A DNA stretch of 64,000 bases, taken from assembly GCA_963838835.1 (NCBI GenBank), contig CAWITA010000018.1, forward strand, positions 124,001 through 188,000, read 5' to 3'. Numbering within the stretch: position 1 is the stretch's first letter; each line of letters begins with the position of its first letter. Position numbers and translations under genes: made by a program. The stretch is from Bog-473 sp963838835. GTDB taxonomy: Bacteria > Actinomycetota > Acidimicrobiia > Acidimicrobiales > RAAP-2. Positions 54,293 through 62,688 of this stretch are shown here, in pieces. Below the pieces are notes generated by a model. It saw only the letters and a list, made by a program, of their open reading frames with translations, did not search any database and had not been told where the DNA came from.

Positions 54293-55309
54293 TCACCCTC
54301 CCAGCTTCTTGACCAGGGCCGTGATGGCCGGCGTGTTGCACACGCTGCTCGGCTGGTTGTCGGTGACGGTGCAGATGGCGGCCGTGATGTTGTTCGCCGT
54401 CCCGTCGATCGCCTGCGCCACCGGGCTCGCGGGGTCGTTCAATTGGGCCGCGATCTGGGACCGTGACAGGCCCTGCAACAGCTGAGGCGAGTAGCTGGCG
54501 CCGACGATGACGTACTTGTTCCCGATGTCGACGAACGGGATGCTGCCCTGCGGGTCGGACGAGCTGAGCAGCGCACTCTCGGCCGCCGTCGGCGTCTGGA
54601 GGTTTTGGTAGGCGCCACCGACCTGTTGGTTCGTGGCTTCCTCGACCGGCTGGAAGTCGACGTACGGACTGGAGTAGCTCGAACCATAGAACGACAGGGT
54701 CTGGGTGTTGGGGTAGACGTCGGTTCCCGAGGAATGCGTCCCCGAAAGGTGGGAGAACGTCCCGAACCTCGATAGGGCGACCGCCAGCGCCCAGCGCTCA
54801 GCCGCACAGTAGGGGCAGTACTCGGCACCGATATAGGTGATCTCGGCCTTCCCGTTGGCTCCGCGCAGGACGGTGCCGCTCCCGCCCACGCTGCTGGGCG
54901 GGACCAGGGCCTCCCCTCCGCCCACTGCATCGAGGGTCGCCGGCGACACCGCCAGCGCAGCAAGCACGTTTGGCGAAAGCTGCGAGGTACCGGGATCCGA
55001 GGCTGGTGCCGTTGAACCGCCCGTCAGGTGGGAGGTCGACGCGGCTGAGGGGCTGGCGCCGCCGGTGGCCTTGATGACGATCATCGTCATGATGACGGCC
55101 AGCACCAATCCCACGGGCACGAGTGCCGCGAGCATCGGGTGCCGGGAGCGGAACGTGGTGGCCTTCGGTTTGGCGGCCGTCGCGCTCCCGGCTCGGCTGG
55201 ACCGCCCCTGCGGACGGGCCTCGGTGCCCGCCCCTGTCGGGCGCGGGCCGAATGCATTCTTCGCGTTGTTGCGGGCCGATCGAGTCGGCCCGGCGGTGGA
55301 TTTCGACAT
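54293..55309 (-). CDS. DUF929 family membrane-anchored thioredoxin-like protein
   Basis: 338 residues. A basic, Ala/Gly/Arg-rich cytoplasmic N-terminus, a helix at 58-79 (MLAALVPVGLVLAVIMTMIV), then an exported domain with the redox motif Cys165-Pro-Tyr-Cys168 (GAEYCPYCAAE). DUF929 proteins are thioredoxin-like (family knowledge), with SIPFVDIGNKYVIVG as the cis-Pro region. It is probably the disulfide donor whose cysteines are kept oxidised by the adjacent VKOR. ATG 55309 has AGAGGAG upstream. Confidence 0.9.
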   Translation of the reverse strand: MSKSTAGPTRSARNNAKNAFGPRPTGAGTEARPQGRSSRAGSATAAKPKATTFRSRHPMLAALVPVGLVLAVIMTMIVIKATGGASPSAASTSHLTGGSTAPASDPGTSQLSPNVLAALAVSPATLDAVGGGEALVPPSSVGGSGTVLRGANGKAEITYIGAEYCPYCAAERWALAVALSRFGTFSHLSGTHSSGTDVYPNTQTLSFYGSSYSSPYVDFQPVEEATNQQVGGAYQNLQTPTAAESALLSSSDPQGSIPFVDIGNKYVIVGASYSPQLLQGLSRSQIAAQLNDPASPVAQAIDGTANNITAAICTVTDNQPSSVCNTPAITALVKKLGG

Positions 55310-55458
55310 TTCTTTCTCCTCTATTGACTCGAGCGGGCGCGGTTTGCGCGTGCTCGGAAACTCGATACGGAGGTCGTGGGGACCTCCCGGCTGATGAAGA
55401 CGGCGCAGCCACGCCCTCCCACTTGGGGCGGCAGGCGCGCCGAAGGCGCAGTTTCGAG

Positions 55459-55806
55459 TTAGGAGAACTGAGGGGGGTGGAAGAGGGGGTCGCGGGAGCC
55501 GGCGGGCAAGGCCTCGACCTGGCGGCGCCGCTGACGGCGCATGGTGGTGATGGCGCCGGCCGCGACGGTGATCCCGCCCAGCACCGCGATCAGGGCGACC
55601 GTGGGTGTTGGTGCTGCGGGTGCGGGACTGCCCTTGCCGCAGGTGACGTCCATACAGTTCAGCGGCATGGAGACCGGGGACTGGGCCATGTGCACCATCT
55701 CGGTGGCCGTCGTTTCGGCGCCCGACACCACGCCGTGGGGCACGAAGCCTCCGACCACCGCGGCGGCGACGATGGCCGCGAGACCGAATCGCCTCCTCAA
55801 GTGCAT
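55459..55806 (-). CDS. Small exported membrane protein
   Basis: 115 residues. Basic start (MHLRRRFG) then signal-like helix AAIVAAAVVGGFV, an extracytoplasmic stretch with two Cys (CMDVTC), and a C-terminal helix VALIAVLGGITVAAGAITT before an Arg-rich tail. This is a signal plus C-terminal anchor layout. The CMDVTC pair could be a substrate of the disulfide system next door (inference). No known family. ATG 55806 follows TAGGGTGG. Confidence 0.65.
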   Translation of the reverse strand: MHLRRRFGLAAIVAAAVVGGFVPHGVVSGAETTATEMVHMAQSPVSMPLNCMDVTCGKGSPAPAAPTPTVALIAVLGGITVAAGAITTMRRQRRRQVEALPAGSRDPLFHPPQFS

Positions 55807-55944
55807 GACGTCCACCCTACGGGCCTCGCATAAAGGGGACGTAAGAATTCGGGTATCAGCCTGGGTGCCACCTAGGAGGAATCGCAGAATTCGCTGAACC
55901 GCGCGAAGACAACAATGGACCTTCTCGAAGAAGCGGTCGTCGGT

Positions 55945-57267
55945 TTACGCCGTGCCCGCCGGCGTCGACACCCTGCGGGCCCAGGCGGCGACGAGTTGCA
56001 GGAGGCCCAGGTACACGGCCAGCACGATCACGATCACCAGCAGGCCCCACCCGGTCAGGTTGCCGCCGAAGACAACGAGCAGCCCGGCCACGACCACCCC
56101 GAAGATGCGCAGTCCGTTGAGGTGCTCCAATATCCAACCCCCCGAACGGCGGGCTCGCTCCGAACCGGCGGCAGCCTGCCCGGCGCCCGCCGTCAACTCG
56201 TGCGTCTGGGAGCCCACCCAACGGCCGCCCCTGGCGCAGGTCGAGCGAATCCACACGGCGTAGCGGGCCGGGCCGACCACCCACGCGACAAAGGCGACGA
56301 GGACGGCGATGAGGACCGTCCAGCGGAGGTCGGTCTTCAGGTACGCCAGCAGAGTGTCCCAGAGGGCGCCGGCCACGCCTGTGTCCAAGCGGTGCTTGGC
56401 CGCCTGATTCACGAACGTAATTCGCCCCAGGGAGATGCCCGCCAGGATCACCACCGTGACCAGGCTGACGCCGATCGCCATCCTGAGCAGCGTCTTGCGG
56501 CGCCGGACGGCGATGAGGATGCCGAGCGCTGCGAGCACCAACGAGACGACCGGGATGACCCATTTGAGCTTCACGATCAGGTTGAACCAGCCCGAGAACT
56601 TGGCGACCTGGTCCTTCGACACGACGGTCAGGCCGAGGTTGTCGCCCGTGCCCAACGCCGCCTTGAGGGGGTTGAACACCGTGATGCCCCGCGGATTGGC
56701 CTTGTCGATCACCTGATTGATGCTGGGCGTGAGATTGAGGACGATCGCTCCGCCCTTCTCAATCTTCTGTGTGAGGGCCGACTGTTTACCGGTGAGGACG
56801 TCGACGACCGCGTCGTGGGTGTGTCGGTTCAACGTGTCCCACAGCTGCCCGAACTTCGGGCTCTCGAAAAACTTGAGCGCGAGCCCGTACATGTAGCTGT
56901 GCAGCTCGTTCACGATCGGCGTGACGATGGTCTTGGCCTTCGCAGGCAGCGCGTCCTCGACCTTGTTCTGGACCACGTGCGATGAGAAGAGCAGGTCGGT
57001 GGTCTTCGTCGCCAGGCGGTCGACGATGACGGGATTCCGCGCCAACGGGGCCATGGTGGCCACGTACTGGTCCGTGTTGGTCACGGTGCGGATGGCCCAG
57101 ACGGAGATCACCGAGACCGGGATCAGGAGCGACGCGAGGACGATCAGGACCCAGGCGGTGATCCCGCGCGTCCGACGGGCGCGAGGCTTCTTCTTCGGAA
57201 TCTCGGGTTGCCCCGGATCGGCCTCGGCGGTGCCGCCCGGGTCCTCTCCAGGGTCCACGCTGCTCAC
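55945..57267 (-). CDS. Multi-pass membrane protein of unknown function
   Basis: 440 residues. A Lys/Arg-rich N-terminus leads to helix 1 (ITAWVLIVLASLLIPVSVIS), a long extracytoplasmic domain of about 180 residues, then further helices (WVIPVVSLVLAALGILIAV, LVTVVILAGISLG, WTVLIAVLVAFVAWVVG). The last pair is IFGVVVAGLLVVFG and LLVIVIVLAVYLG. The layout is common in actinobacterial conserved membrane proteins; no enzyme motif seen. GTG 57267 start. Divergent from the small membrane protein at 57347. Confidence 0.82.
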   Translation of the reverse strand: MSSVDPGEDPGGTAEADPGQPEIPKKKPRARRTRGITAWVLIVLASLLIPVSVISVWAIRTVTNTDQYVATMAPLARNPVIVDRLATKTTDLLFSSHVVQNKVEDALPAKAKTIVTPIVNELHSYMYGLALKFFESPKFGQLWDTLNRHTHDAVVDVLTGKQSALTQKIEKGGAIVLNLTPSINQVIDKANPRGITVFNPLKAALGTGDNLGLTVVSKDQVAKFSGWFNLIVKLKWVIPVVSLVLAALGILIAVRRRKTLLRMAIGVSLVTVVILAGISLGRITFVNQAAKHRLDTGVAGALWDTLLAYLKTDLRWTVLIAVLVAFVAWVVGPARYAVWIRSTCARGGRWVGSQTHELTAGAGQAAAGSERARRSGGWILEHLNGLRIFGVVVAGLLVVFGGNLTGWGLLVIVIVLAVYLGLLQLVAAWARRVSTPAGTA

Positions 57268-57346
57268 TTGGTCACACTCACACCGCTATTCCTAGTGCCA
57301 AAGGGCCCTGGTCCGCACGCGTCGCCACGGTGTAGGACTATTGGTC

Positions 57347-57529
57347 ATGGATGCCGCCCAAAGCAGGTCAAAGGGTCTGCGTGTCATCGCTCTGAGTGCC
57401 CTCTCGGCGGTCTTGGCGCCGCTCGTCTTCGTCGGCATCATCGTGATGCGCAAGGCCGAGCGCCGCTTCAACGTGCACCTGCGCCACTGGACCAATCGCT
57501 TGCGGCACGAGATCGCACGTTGGAGCTGA
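57347..57529 (+). CDS. Very small single-pass membrane protein
   Basis: 60 residues: MDAAQSRSKGLRVIALSALS, then a helix (AVLAPLVFVGIIVM) and a basic tail RKAERRFNVHLRHWTNRLRH. Divergent from the large membrane protein, 79 bp apart. Resembles the protein at 53334. The small size makes the call tentative. Confidence 0.5.
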   Translation: MDAAQSRSKGLRVIALSALSAVLAPLVFVGIIVMRKAERRFNVHLRHWTNRLRHEIARWS

Positions 57530-57555
57530 CTCCTCCCGCCGTACGCTGACCAGTC

Positions 57556-58050
57556 ATGCTCACCGGGTTGGCCCACACCGCGATCTGCGTGCCCGACGCA
57601 CGCGCCGCCACCGCCTGGTACTCCGATGTCCTCGGCCTCCGGGTGCTTTCTCCGCCCTATCGGATGAAGGGCGCCCAGATCGAACAGGACATGGGGGAGC
57701 TCGTTCCCTCACCCGTCGTCGTCACGGCAGCCATCGTGGGCTTCGGGGCCGACGACCGTGTCATCGAGCTGATCGAGTATCCGACGGCCGACGTCGATCC
57801 ACCCGAGCCGGGTCGGACCTCGGTGACCAGAGTGGGCATCACACACGTGGGCGTGCTGTGCGACGACATCGCCGCGACCAGACTCGAGCTCGAGAGACGC
57901 GGCGTCGAGTTCTTGACCGCGGGCATCGCCGACGTGGCGGGGCTGCGGACGACCTGGTGCCACGATCCTTGGGGAACGGTGATCATCCTTCTCGAGAAGA
58001 GTGAGGACGCCCGTCCCTACTGGGGACAAATGCTGCCACCGCCCCCCTGA
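57556..58050 (+). CDS. VOC family (glyoxalase-like) protein
   Basis: 164 residues. TGLAHTAICVPDARAATAWYS with His as metal candidate, DVLGLRVLSPPYR, VGITHVGVLCDDIAATRLELE with a second His, and GTVIILLEKSED, whose Glu would be the C-terminal ligand. A single two-module VOC unit, as in methylmalonyl-CoA epimerase or lactoylglutathione lyase; substrate not assignable. ATG 57556, without a clear ribosome site. Confidence 0.85.
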   Translation: MLTGLAHTAICVPDARAATAWYSDVLGLRVLSPPYRMKGAQIEQDMGELVPSPVVVTAAIVGFGADDRVIELIEYPTADVDPPEPGRTSVTRVGITHVGVLCDDIAATRLELERRGVEFLTAGIADVAGLRTTWCHDPWGTVIILLEKSEDARPYWGQMLPPPP

Positions 58051-58188
58051 GGCCCCATGGGTGCGGCGCCCCAACGGGCGCAAAACGAACGTCCGTATAC
58101 CCGGATCCAGCGTCATTCAGCAGAAAAATGAGCATTTGGGCCCTCAAGGATGTGCATTGCAGGGCGCGCGTCGGCAACAATAGGCCCC

Positions 58189-58680
58189 ATGAACAAGCGA
58201 GAGCTAGCAAAAGCCGTCGCGGTCCAGGCCGATGTCGAGTTGAAAACCGTGGTTGGTGTCATCGACGGGTTCACCGACGTCGTCACCGCAGTCGTTGCGA
58301 AAGGCGAGCCGGTCTCCATCCCGGGCTTTGCCAAGTTCGTCAAAGTGGATCGACCGGCGCGCATGGGCCGCAACCCAGCCACGGGTGAGGCCATCCGCAT
58401 CAAGGCGTCGAAGAAGGCCCGGATCACGCCCGTGAAGGCGTTCAAGGACGCCGTCCTTGCCCCGGCCAAGGCACCCAAGCTGAAGAAGGGCGCCTTTCCG
58501 ACCGTTGACGCCGCTGTCGCCGCCGCCGGGAAGTCGGATGCGCCCGTAGCGGCGAAGGCTCCAGCCCGGACGGCAGCGAGGAAGGCGCCGGCCAGAAAGG
58601 CCATCACGGCGCGCAAGTCGCCGGCCAAGAGGGCCACCACGGCGCGCAAGTCGCCGGCCAAGAGGGCCGCAAGGAGATAG
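58189..58680 (+). CDS. hup: HU family DNA-binding protein with basic tail
   Basis: 163 residues. An N-terminal HU fold (MNKRELAKAVAVQADVELKT, VSIPGFAKFVKVDRPARMGR with the RNPATGE DNA-intercalating arm) is followed by a linker and a Lys/Ala/Pro/Arg tail of about 60 residues, like mycobacterial HupB. The tail contains a directly repeated TARKSPAKRA unit encoded by nearly identical 33-bp repeats. A nucleoid protein probably essential for chromosome organisation. ATG 58189 chosen by the HU N-terminus. Confidence 0.93.
   Translation: MNKRELAKAVAVQADVELKTVVGVIDGFTDVVTAVVAKGEPVSIPGFAKFVKVDRPARMGRNPATGEAIRIKASKKARITPVKAFKDAVLAPAKAPKLKKGAFPTVDAAVAAAGKSDAPVAAKAPARTAARKAPARKAITARKSPAKRATTARKSPAKRAARR
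58605..58668 (+). repeat. Coding tandem repeat in the HU tail
   Basis: 31-bp identical units at 58605-58635 and 58638-58668 (33-bp period), each encoding TARKSPAKRA. They show recent duplication and could vary in copy number between strains. Confidence 0.75.
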
Positions 58681-58992
58681 CGCGCACGCCGAGGGCCGAA
58701 CGACTGGCGGACCGGCCACTCTCGGAGCCGCATCACGATCGGCTGTCGGCGAGCGATCCCGCCTATCCACAGATCATCCGGGCGCATGACGACGCCTTAC
58801 GTTCGGGAGCCGACACATACACCGACCCGTGCTCGGGATTGATGGTGTTGACCGCCGGGTATCTCGCCGCCCGCGGGTTCTGCTGCGAGTCGGGGTGTCG
58901 GCACTGCCCATACGTCCCCTGAGCCCCGGCAGGCGAGGGGCCTGCCCCGTATGCTCCAAGATGCAGCTCGGCGCACACGGAACGGTCACGGC

Positions 58993-59562
58993 ATGAGCGA
59001 CACCGCACAGGGTCCCGGATGGTGGTTGGCATCTGACGGCAAGTGGTACCCGCCCGAGCTGTGGACGGGCCCACCCAACGCCGGACCAGCCGGGATGCCG
59101 CCGACACAGTCCTGGGCGCCAGGCCCCTCGGGGCCGGCGTCCGTCTACGGCGCGGCGTCGACCCCGCCCGGGGCACCGAGCTCCGGTTCCGCCTCCTACG
59201 GTCCAGGAGGTCCGTACCCCGCCGGAGGCTACGGGCAGTCTCCGCCCCATGGCGCCGGCACTGCGGCTACCCCGAAGACGAACGGACTGGCCGTCGCCTC
59301 GTTGATCTGCTCGTGCGCCGGCCTGTTCTTTCTGCCCGTCTTCCCCGGCATCATCCTCGGCTTCGTCGCCCACTCCCAGATCAGGCGGTCCAACGGGACG
59401 CAGCGCGGCGACGGGCTCGCCATCGCAGGCATCATCATCGGGTTCGGCTGGTTGGTGCTGATCGCCCTCGGGCTGGTCCTCGACGCAACGAATTCCAACA
59501 ACAGCGGCGTTATCCCCGCCCTGTCGGCCTTCCGCGTCGGCCCGCCCGACCTCGTCAATTAG
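58993..59562 (+). CDS. DUF4190-type membrane protein with DUF2510-like motif
   Basis: 189 residues. The N-terminal GPGWWLASDGKWYPPELW is a variant of the actinobacterial DUF2510 (GWYxDP...RWWDG) motif. A Pro/Gly/Ser-rich linker leads to two helices (LAVASLICSCAGLFFLPVFPG and LAIAGIIIGFGWLVLIALGL) in the DUF4190 arrangement (GLAIAGIIIG signature). Probably a small envelope protein. 10 bp before an alcohol dehydrogenase gene, so possibly co-transcribed. Confidence 0.8.
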   Translation: MSDTAQGPGWWLASDGKWYPPELWTGPPNAGPAGMPPTQSWAPGPSGPASVYGAASTPPGAPSSGSASYGPGGPYPAGGYGQSPPHGAGTAATPKTNGLAVASLICSCAGLFFLPVFPGIILGFVAHSQIRRSNGTQRGDGLAIAGIIIGFGWLVLIALGLVLDATNSNNSGVIPALSAFRVGPPDLVN

Positions 59563-59572
59563 GAGCGTCACC

Positions 59573-60805
59573 ATGCAAGGTCTTCTCTACGGCGTCCGTC
59601 CCGAGTCGTGGGCCCCGCCCGAAGGATCCAATCACCTCATGGTGGGTCTCTCACGCACGCCCATGCGTCTGGAGGATCTGGAACGGCCCACGGTAATCCG
59701 CGAGGACTGGGCAGTGGCCAAGACACGCCTGACCGGCATCTGCGGGTCCGACGCCAAGACGGTCCTGATGGACTTCGGGGGCGGCTTCGAAGACAGCCCC
59801 ATGAGCGGATACTTCTCCTTGCCGACCGTGTTCGGCCACGAGGTCGTCGCTGACGTCGTCGAGGTCGGCCCGGCGGTGACCACGCTCGAGGTGGGCCAGC
59901 GTGTGGTGCTCAACCCCTGGTTGTCCTGCGGCCCTCGTGGCATCGACCCGCCTTGCGCATCGTGCCAGGCGGGCGACTACAGCCTCTGCTGGCACTTCGC
60001 GAAAGGCCCGATCGCACCAGGCATCCACACGGGGACATCGAGGGATGCGCCCGGAGGCTTCGCCGAATACCTGCCCGCGCACGAATCGATGTTGATCCCG
60101 GTGCCCAAGAACCTCAGCGACGAGGTGGCCGTCATCGGTGACCCTTTCGCCGTGTCGCTGCACTCGGTCACGAGGCACCCACCGCCGGCCGGCGGGAAGG
60201 TGCTCGTCTACGGCGGCGGCGCACTGGGAAGCTGTGCCGCGGCGATCGTCCGCGCGCTCTATCCCGACGTCGAGGTCATGGTCGTTGCGCGTTGGCCGGC
60301 CCAGGCCGCGCTGGCCCGCCGGCTCGGTGCGACCGTCGTCGATCCCTTCCCGGTCGACCGACTCCTCGAAGAGGCTGCAGCGTGGTCGGGTGGGGTCTTG
60401 CAGAAGTTCGAGGACGGCGCCCTCCCCATGGCACATCCCGGTGGCTTTGACGTCGTCTACGACACGGTGGGGACGTCGCAGACCTCGGAGGTCGGCGTCC
60501 GGCTCCTCAAGACTCGCGGCACAATGGTCAAAGCTGGGGTGAACGCACCGGAACGCTGGGAGTGGTCTCCCCTGTACTTCAAGGAGATCTCCTGGGTCGG
60601 GTCCAACGCCTTCGGGGTCGAAGAGGTGGACGGCGTACGGATGCACGGCATCGCGCACTACCTGCGCCTGGCCGACGAGGGCCGTATCGACATGACCGGG
60701 ATGCTCACCCACACCTTCCGCCTCGAACAGTGGCGCGATGCGTTCACGGTGCTGGCGAATCAGGAAGAGAGTGGCGCCATCAAGGTCGCGTTCGACTTCC
60801 GCTGA
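59573..60805 (+). CDS. Zinc-binding alcohol dehydrogenase (MDR family), long
   Basis: 410 residues, longer than typical MDR by about 60. The catalytic zinc Cys is in LTGICGSDAKT, with GHEVVADVVEVG. The structural zinc cluster looks altered: LSCGPRGIDPPCASCQAGDYSLC keeps four Cys but with a long insert. The NAD-binding YGGGALGSCAAAIVR is present. Start ATG 59573 follows TAGGAGCG. Downstream at about 150 bp is a ferritin-like diiron protein, an arrangement that suggests a shared oxidation pathway. Confidence 0.87.
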   Translation: MQGLLYGVRPESWAPPEGSNHLMVGLSRTPMRLEDLERPTVIREDWAVAKTRLTGICGSDAKTVLMDFGGGFEDSPMSGYFSLPTVFGHEVVADVVEVGPAVTTLEVGQRVVLNPWLSCGPRGIDPPCASCQAGDYSLCWHFAKGPIAPGIHTGTSRDAPGGFAEYLPAHESMLIPVPKNLSDEVAVIGDPFAVSLHSVTRHPPPAGGKVLVYGGGALGSCAAAIVRALYPDVEVMVVARWPAQAALARRLGATVVDPFPVDRLLEEAAAWSGGVLQKFEDGALPMAHPGGFDVVYDTVGTSQTSEVGVRLLKTRGTMVKAGVNAPERWEWSPLYFKEISWVGSNAFGVEEVDGVRMHGIAHYLRLADEGRIDMTGMLTHTFRLEQWRDAFTVLANQEESGAIKVAFDFR

Positions 60806-60951
60806 CACCGAGGCGGTGCCTGCCTCCCGCTCCCTGGTCCGGCGGAGCGGCGGAGCGGCCCTCGGTACGTGATGCTTCGCCGCGGGGAGGTAGCGTCGCG
60901 CGAGTGGCGGAAGTCGCCACAGCCGCACTTGGACCTGACCTAGGGGGCCGC

Positions 60952-62037
60952 ATGACCACCAGCCCGTCGAGCATCGATTCGGACCTCGCCTTCGAGCCGA
61001 AGTGGGGCATCGAGTCGCCGGCGACCACCATGTTCGACTTCGACTACACCGGCGGCCGGGACCAACTGCTGCGGCTCTACGACAAGGGCACACGGCGCCA
61101 GTGGATCGGCAGCGACCGGCTGGACTGGAGCCAAGAGGTCGACCTGAGTGACCCGGTTGGTATGCCCGAAGAGATGAACCCGCTCTTCGGCACCGACTGG
61201 TGGGAGAAGATGTCCAGCGAGCGCAAGGGCGAGCTGCGGCGTCACGTGGAAGCCTGGCGCTTCAGCCAGTTCATGCACGGGGAGCAGGGTGCCCTCATCT
61301 GCACGGCCAAGATCGTGCAGACCGTGCCCGACATGGACTCCAAGTTCTACGCCGCCACTCAGGTGATCGACGAAGCGCGGCACGTCGAGGTGTACAGCCG
61401 GTACCTGCACGAAAAGGTCCAGCTGGTCTACCCGCTCAACAAGTACCTCAAGGCACTGCTCGACGACGTCATCGCCGACAGCCGGTGGGACATGACGTAT
61501 CTCGGCATGCAGGTGCTCATTGAGGGGCTGGCGCTGGCGGCGTTCGGCGTGATCCGCAACAACGCCCAGGAGCCGCTGGCGAAAGCCCTGAACGCCTACG
61601 TCATGCAGGACGAGGCCCGCCATGTGATGTTCGGGCGTCTCGCGCTCCGCGACTACTACCCTCAGCTCACCCAGGCCGAGCGTGACGACCGTGAGGCCTT
61701 CTGCATCGAGGCCTGCTACCTGATGCGCGACCGCTTCCTCGGCGAGGAGATCTGGGAGCGCCTCGAGCTGCCCGACGAGATCGGCACCTATGTGGAGAAC
61801 AGCGAGACGCTGCGGGTGTTCCGCAGCTTCTTGTTCATGCGCATCGTGCCCATCCTGCGTGACATCGGCTTGTGGGGTCCGAAGCTGCGGACGGCCTTCG
61901 AGGAGATGGGCGTGATCGGCTTCGCCGAAACGGACATCGACGCCGAGATGGCCGACGACGAGAAGGCGGCCCAAGAGTACGACGAGGCCCGTGACGCCCG
62001 CATGACCCACGTGAAGGCGGTGGCCGAGGAGGCCTGA
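60952..62037 (+). CDS. Ferritin-like diiron protein (AurF/R2-like)
   Basis: 361-residue four-helix-bundle protein with a complete diiron ligand set: Glu111 (HGEQGAL), Glu141 and His144 in VIDEARH, Glu191 (IEGLAL), and Glu221 and His224 in MQDEARH. Two DEARH repeats at this spacing are the signature of ferritin-like oxygenases such as AurF-type N-oxygenases, acyl-ACP desaturases and RNR R2. The C-terminus (DARMTHVKAVAEEA) is helical and charged. It would use O2 at two irons; substrate unknown. ATG 60952 with GGGGGCC upstream. Confidence 0.9.
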   Translation: MTTSPSSIDSDLAFEPKWGIESPATTMFDFDYTGGRDQLLRLYDKGTRRQWIGSDRLDWSQEVDLSDPVGMPEEMNPLFGTDWWEKMSSERKGELRRHVEAWRFSQFMHGEQGALICTAKIVQTVPDMDSKFYAATQVIDEARHVEVYSRYLHEKVQLVYPLNKYLKALLDDVIADSRWDMTYLGMQVLIEGLALAAFGVIRNNAQEPLAKALNAYVMQDEARHVMFGRLALRDYYPQLTQAERDDREAFCIEACYLMRDRFLGEEIWERLELPDEIGTYVENSETLRVFRSFLFMRIVPILRDIGLWGPKLRTAFEEMGVIGFAETDIDAEMADDEKAAQEYDEARDARMTHVKAVAEEA

Positions 62038-62107
62038 AACGACTGCCGCTCGCCTGCCGGGGAGCCACCCGATGCCTCGAGGGGCTGCTTTCCCGGAAAC
62101 GACAAAC

Positions 62108-62132
62108 CCTTTCGTTTACAGTTTGCGAAAGG
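62108..62132. terminator. Inverted repeat between convergent genes
   Basis: CCTTTCG and CGAAAGG are perfect 7-bp arms around TTTACAGTTTG, between the diiron gene and the SnoaL gene, which converge here. A second GC-only palindrome (CGGCCC-TC-GGGCCG, 62191-62204) follows in a GGCC-rich repetitive stretch. Confidence 0.5.
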
Positions 62133-62229
62133 TACCCCGGCCGCCAGGCCGTCCCAGCCCCCAGGCCGTCACTGGCCCCCGGCCCGTCTCCGGCCCTCGG
62201 GCCGCCCGGCTCCTCCCGTCTCGACCCTC

Positions 62230-62688
62230 TTAGCGGCTGCCGCCGTCCCCGTCGCCGTCCCCGTCCCCGCCGCCGTCGGAGGAGCCGCCGCCCTCGCCCT
62301 CGAGGCCGGCCTGGATCTGCTGCGTCGGCTCGTTGGTGTCCAGGTAGTCGCGCCACGACGTGATCTTCCCGTCGAGGTCCACGTCGATCACGGTCGCTCC
62401 CTGCATGGTGATCCGGATGCCCGGCCGGCCGTCGCCCATCGTGAACGTGCCGGTACCCGTCCACTCGAACACGGCCCAGTCCGCCCCGCCCCTGATCCGC
62501 TCCACCCGTTGCGACCAGTCGGGGAAGATGGCGTCGGTGTCCCGGGCCACCTTGCGCACGTCGCTGGTCCAGGGCGTGACCGGGTCGCAGAACTTGCCAC
62601 CGGGCGCGAAGAGGGCGGCGAACTCGTCGGGCCCGTTGACCGACTCGAAGGCGTGGGCCCAGGCGTCCCATTCCCGTTCGGCGCTCAT
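62230..62688 (-). CDS. SnoaL-like / NTF2-fold protein with acidic-Gly tail
   Basis: 152 residues. WDAWAHAFESVNGPDEFAAL, SQRVERIRGGADWAVFEWT, TGTFTMGDGRPGIRIT, VIDVDLDGKITSWRDYLD form the NTF2 fold. The last about 25 residues are a low-complexity Gly/Asp/Ser tail (GGGDGDGDGDGGS), unusual for the family and perhaps Ca-binding or disordered. ATG 62688 overlaps the stop of the upstream gene as ATGA. Third gene of a coupled minus-strand chain. Confidence 0.85.
   Translation of the reverse strand: MSAEREWDAWAHAFESVNGPDEFAALFAPGGKFCDPVTPWTSDVRKVARDTDAIFPDWSQRVERIRGGADWAVFEWTGTGTFTMGDGRPGIRITMQGATVIDVDLDGKITSWRDYLDTNEPTQQIQAGLEGEGGGSSDGGGDGDGDGDGGSR

Noticed and set aside
59651..62010. Two long minus-strand open frames (480 and 356 codons)
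   Set aside because: Antisense to the alcohol dehydrogenase and the diiron protein, whose ligand motifs are complete.
62133..62220. CRISPR-like array in the GGCC-rich stretch
   Set aside because: Units are short, irregular and lack spacers; simple GC-rich repetition.
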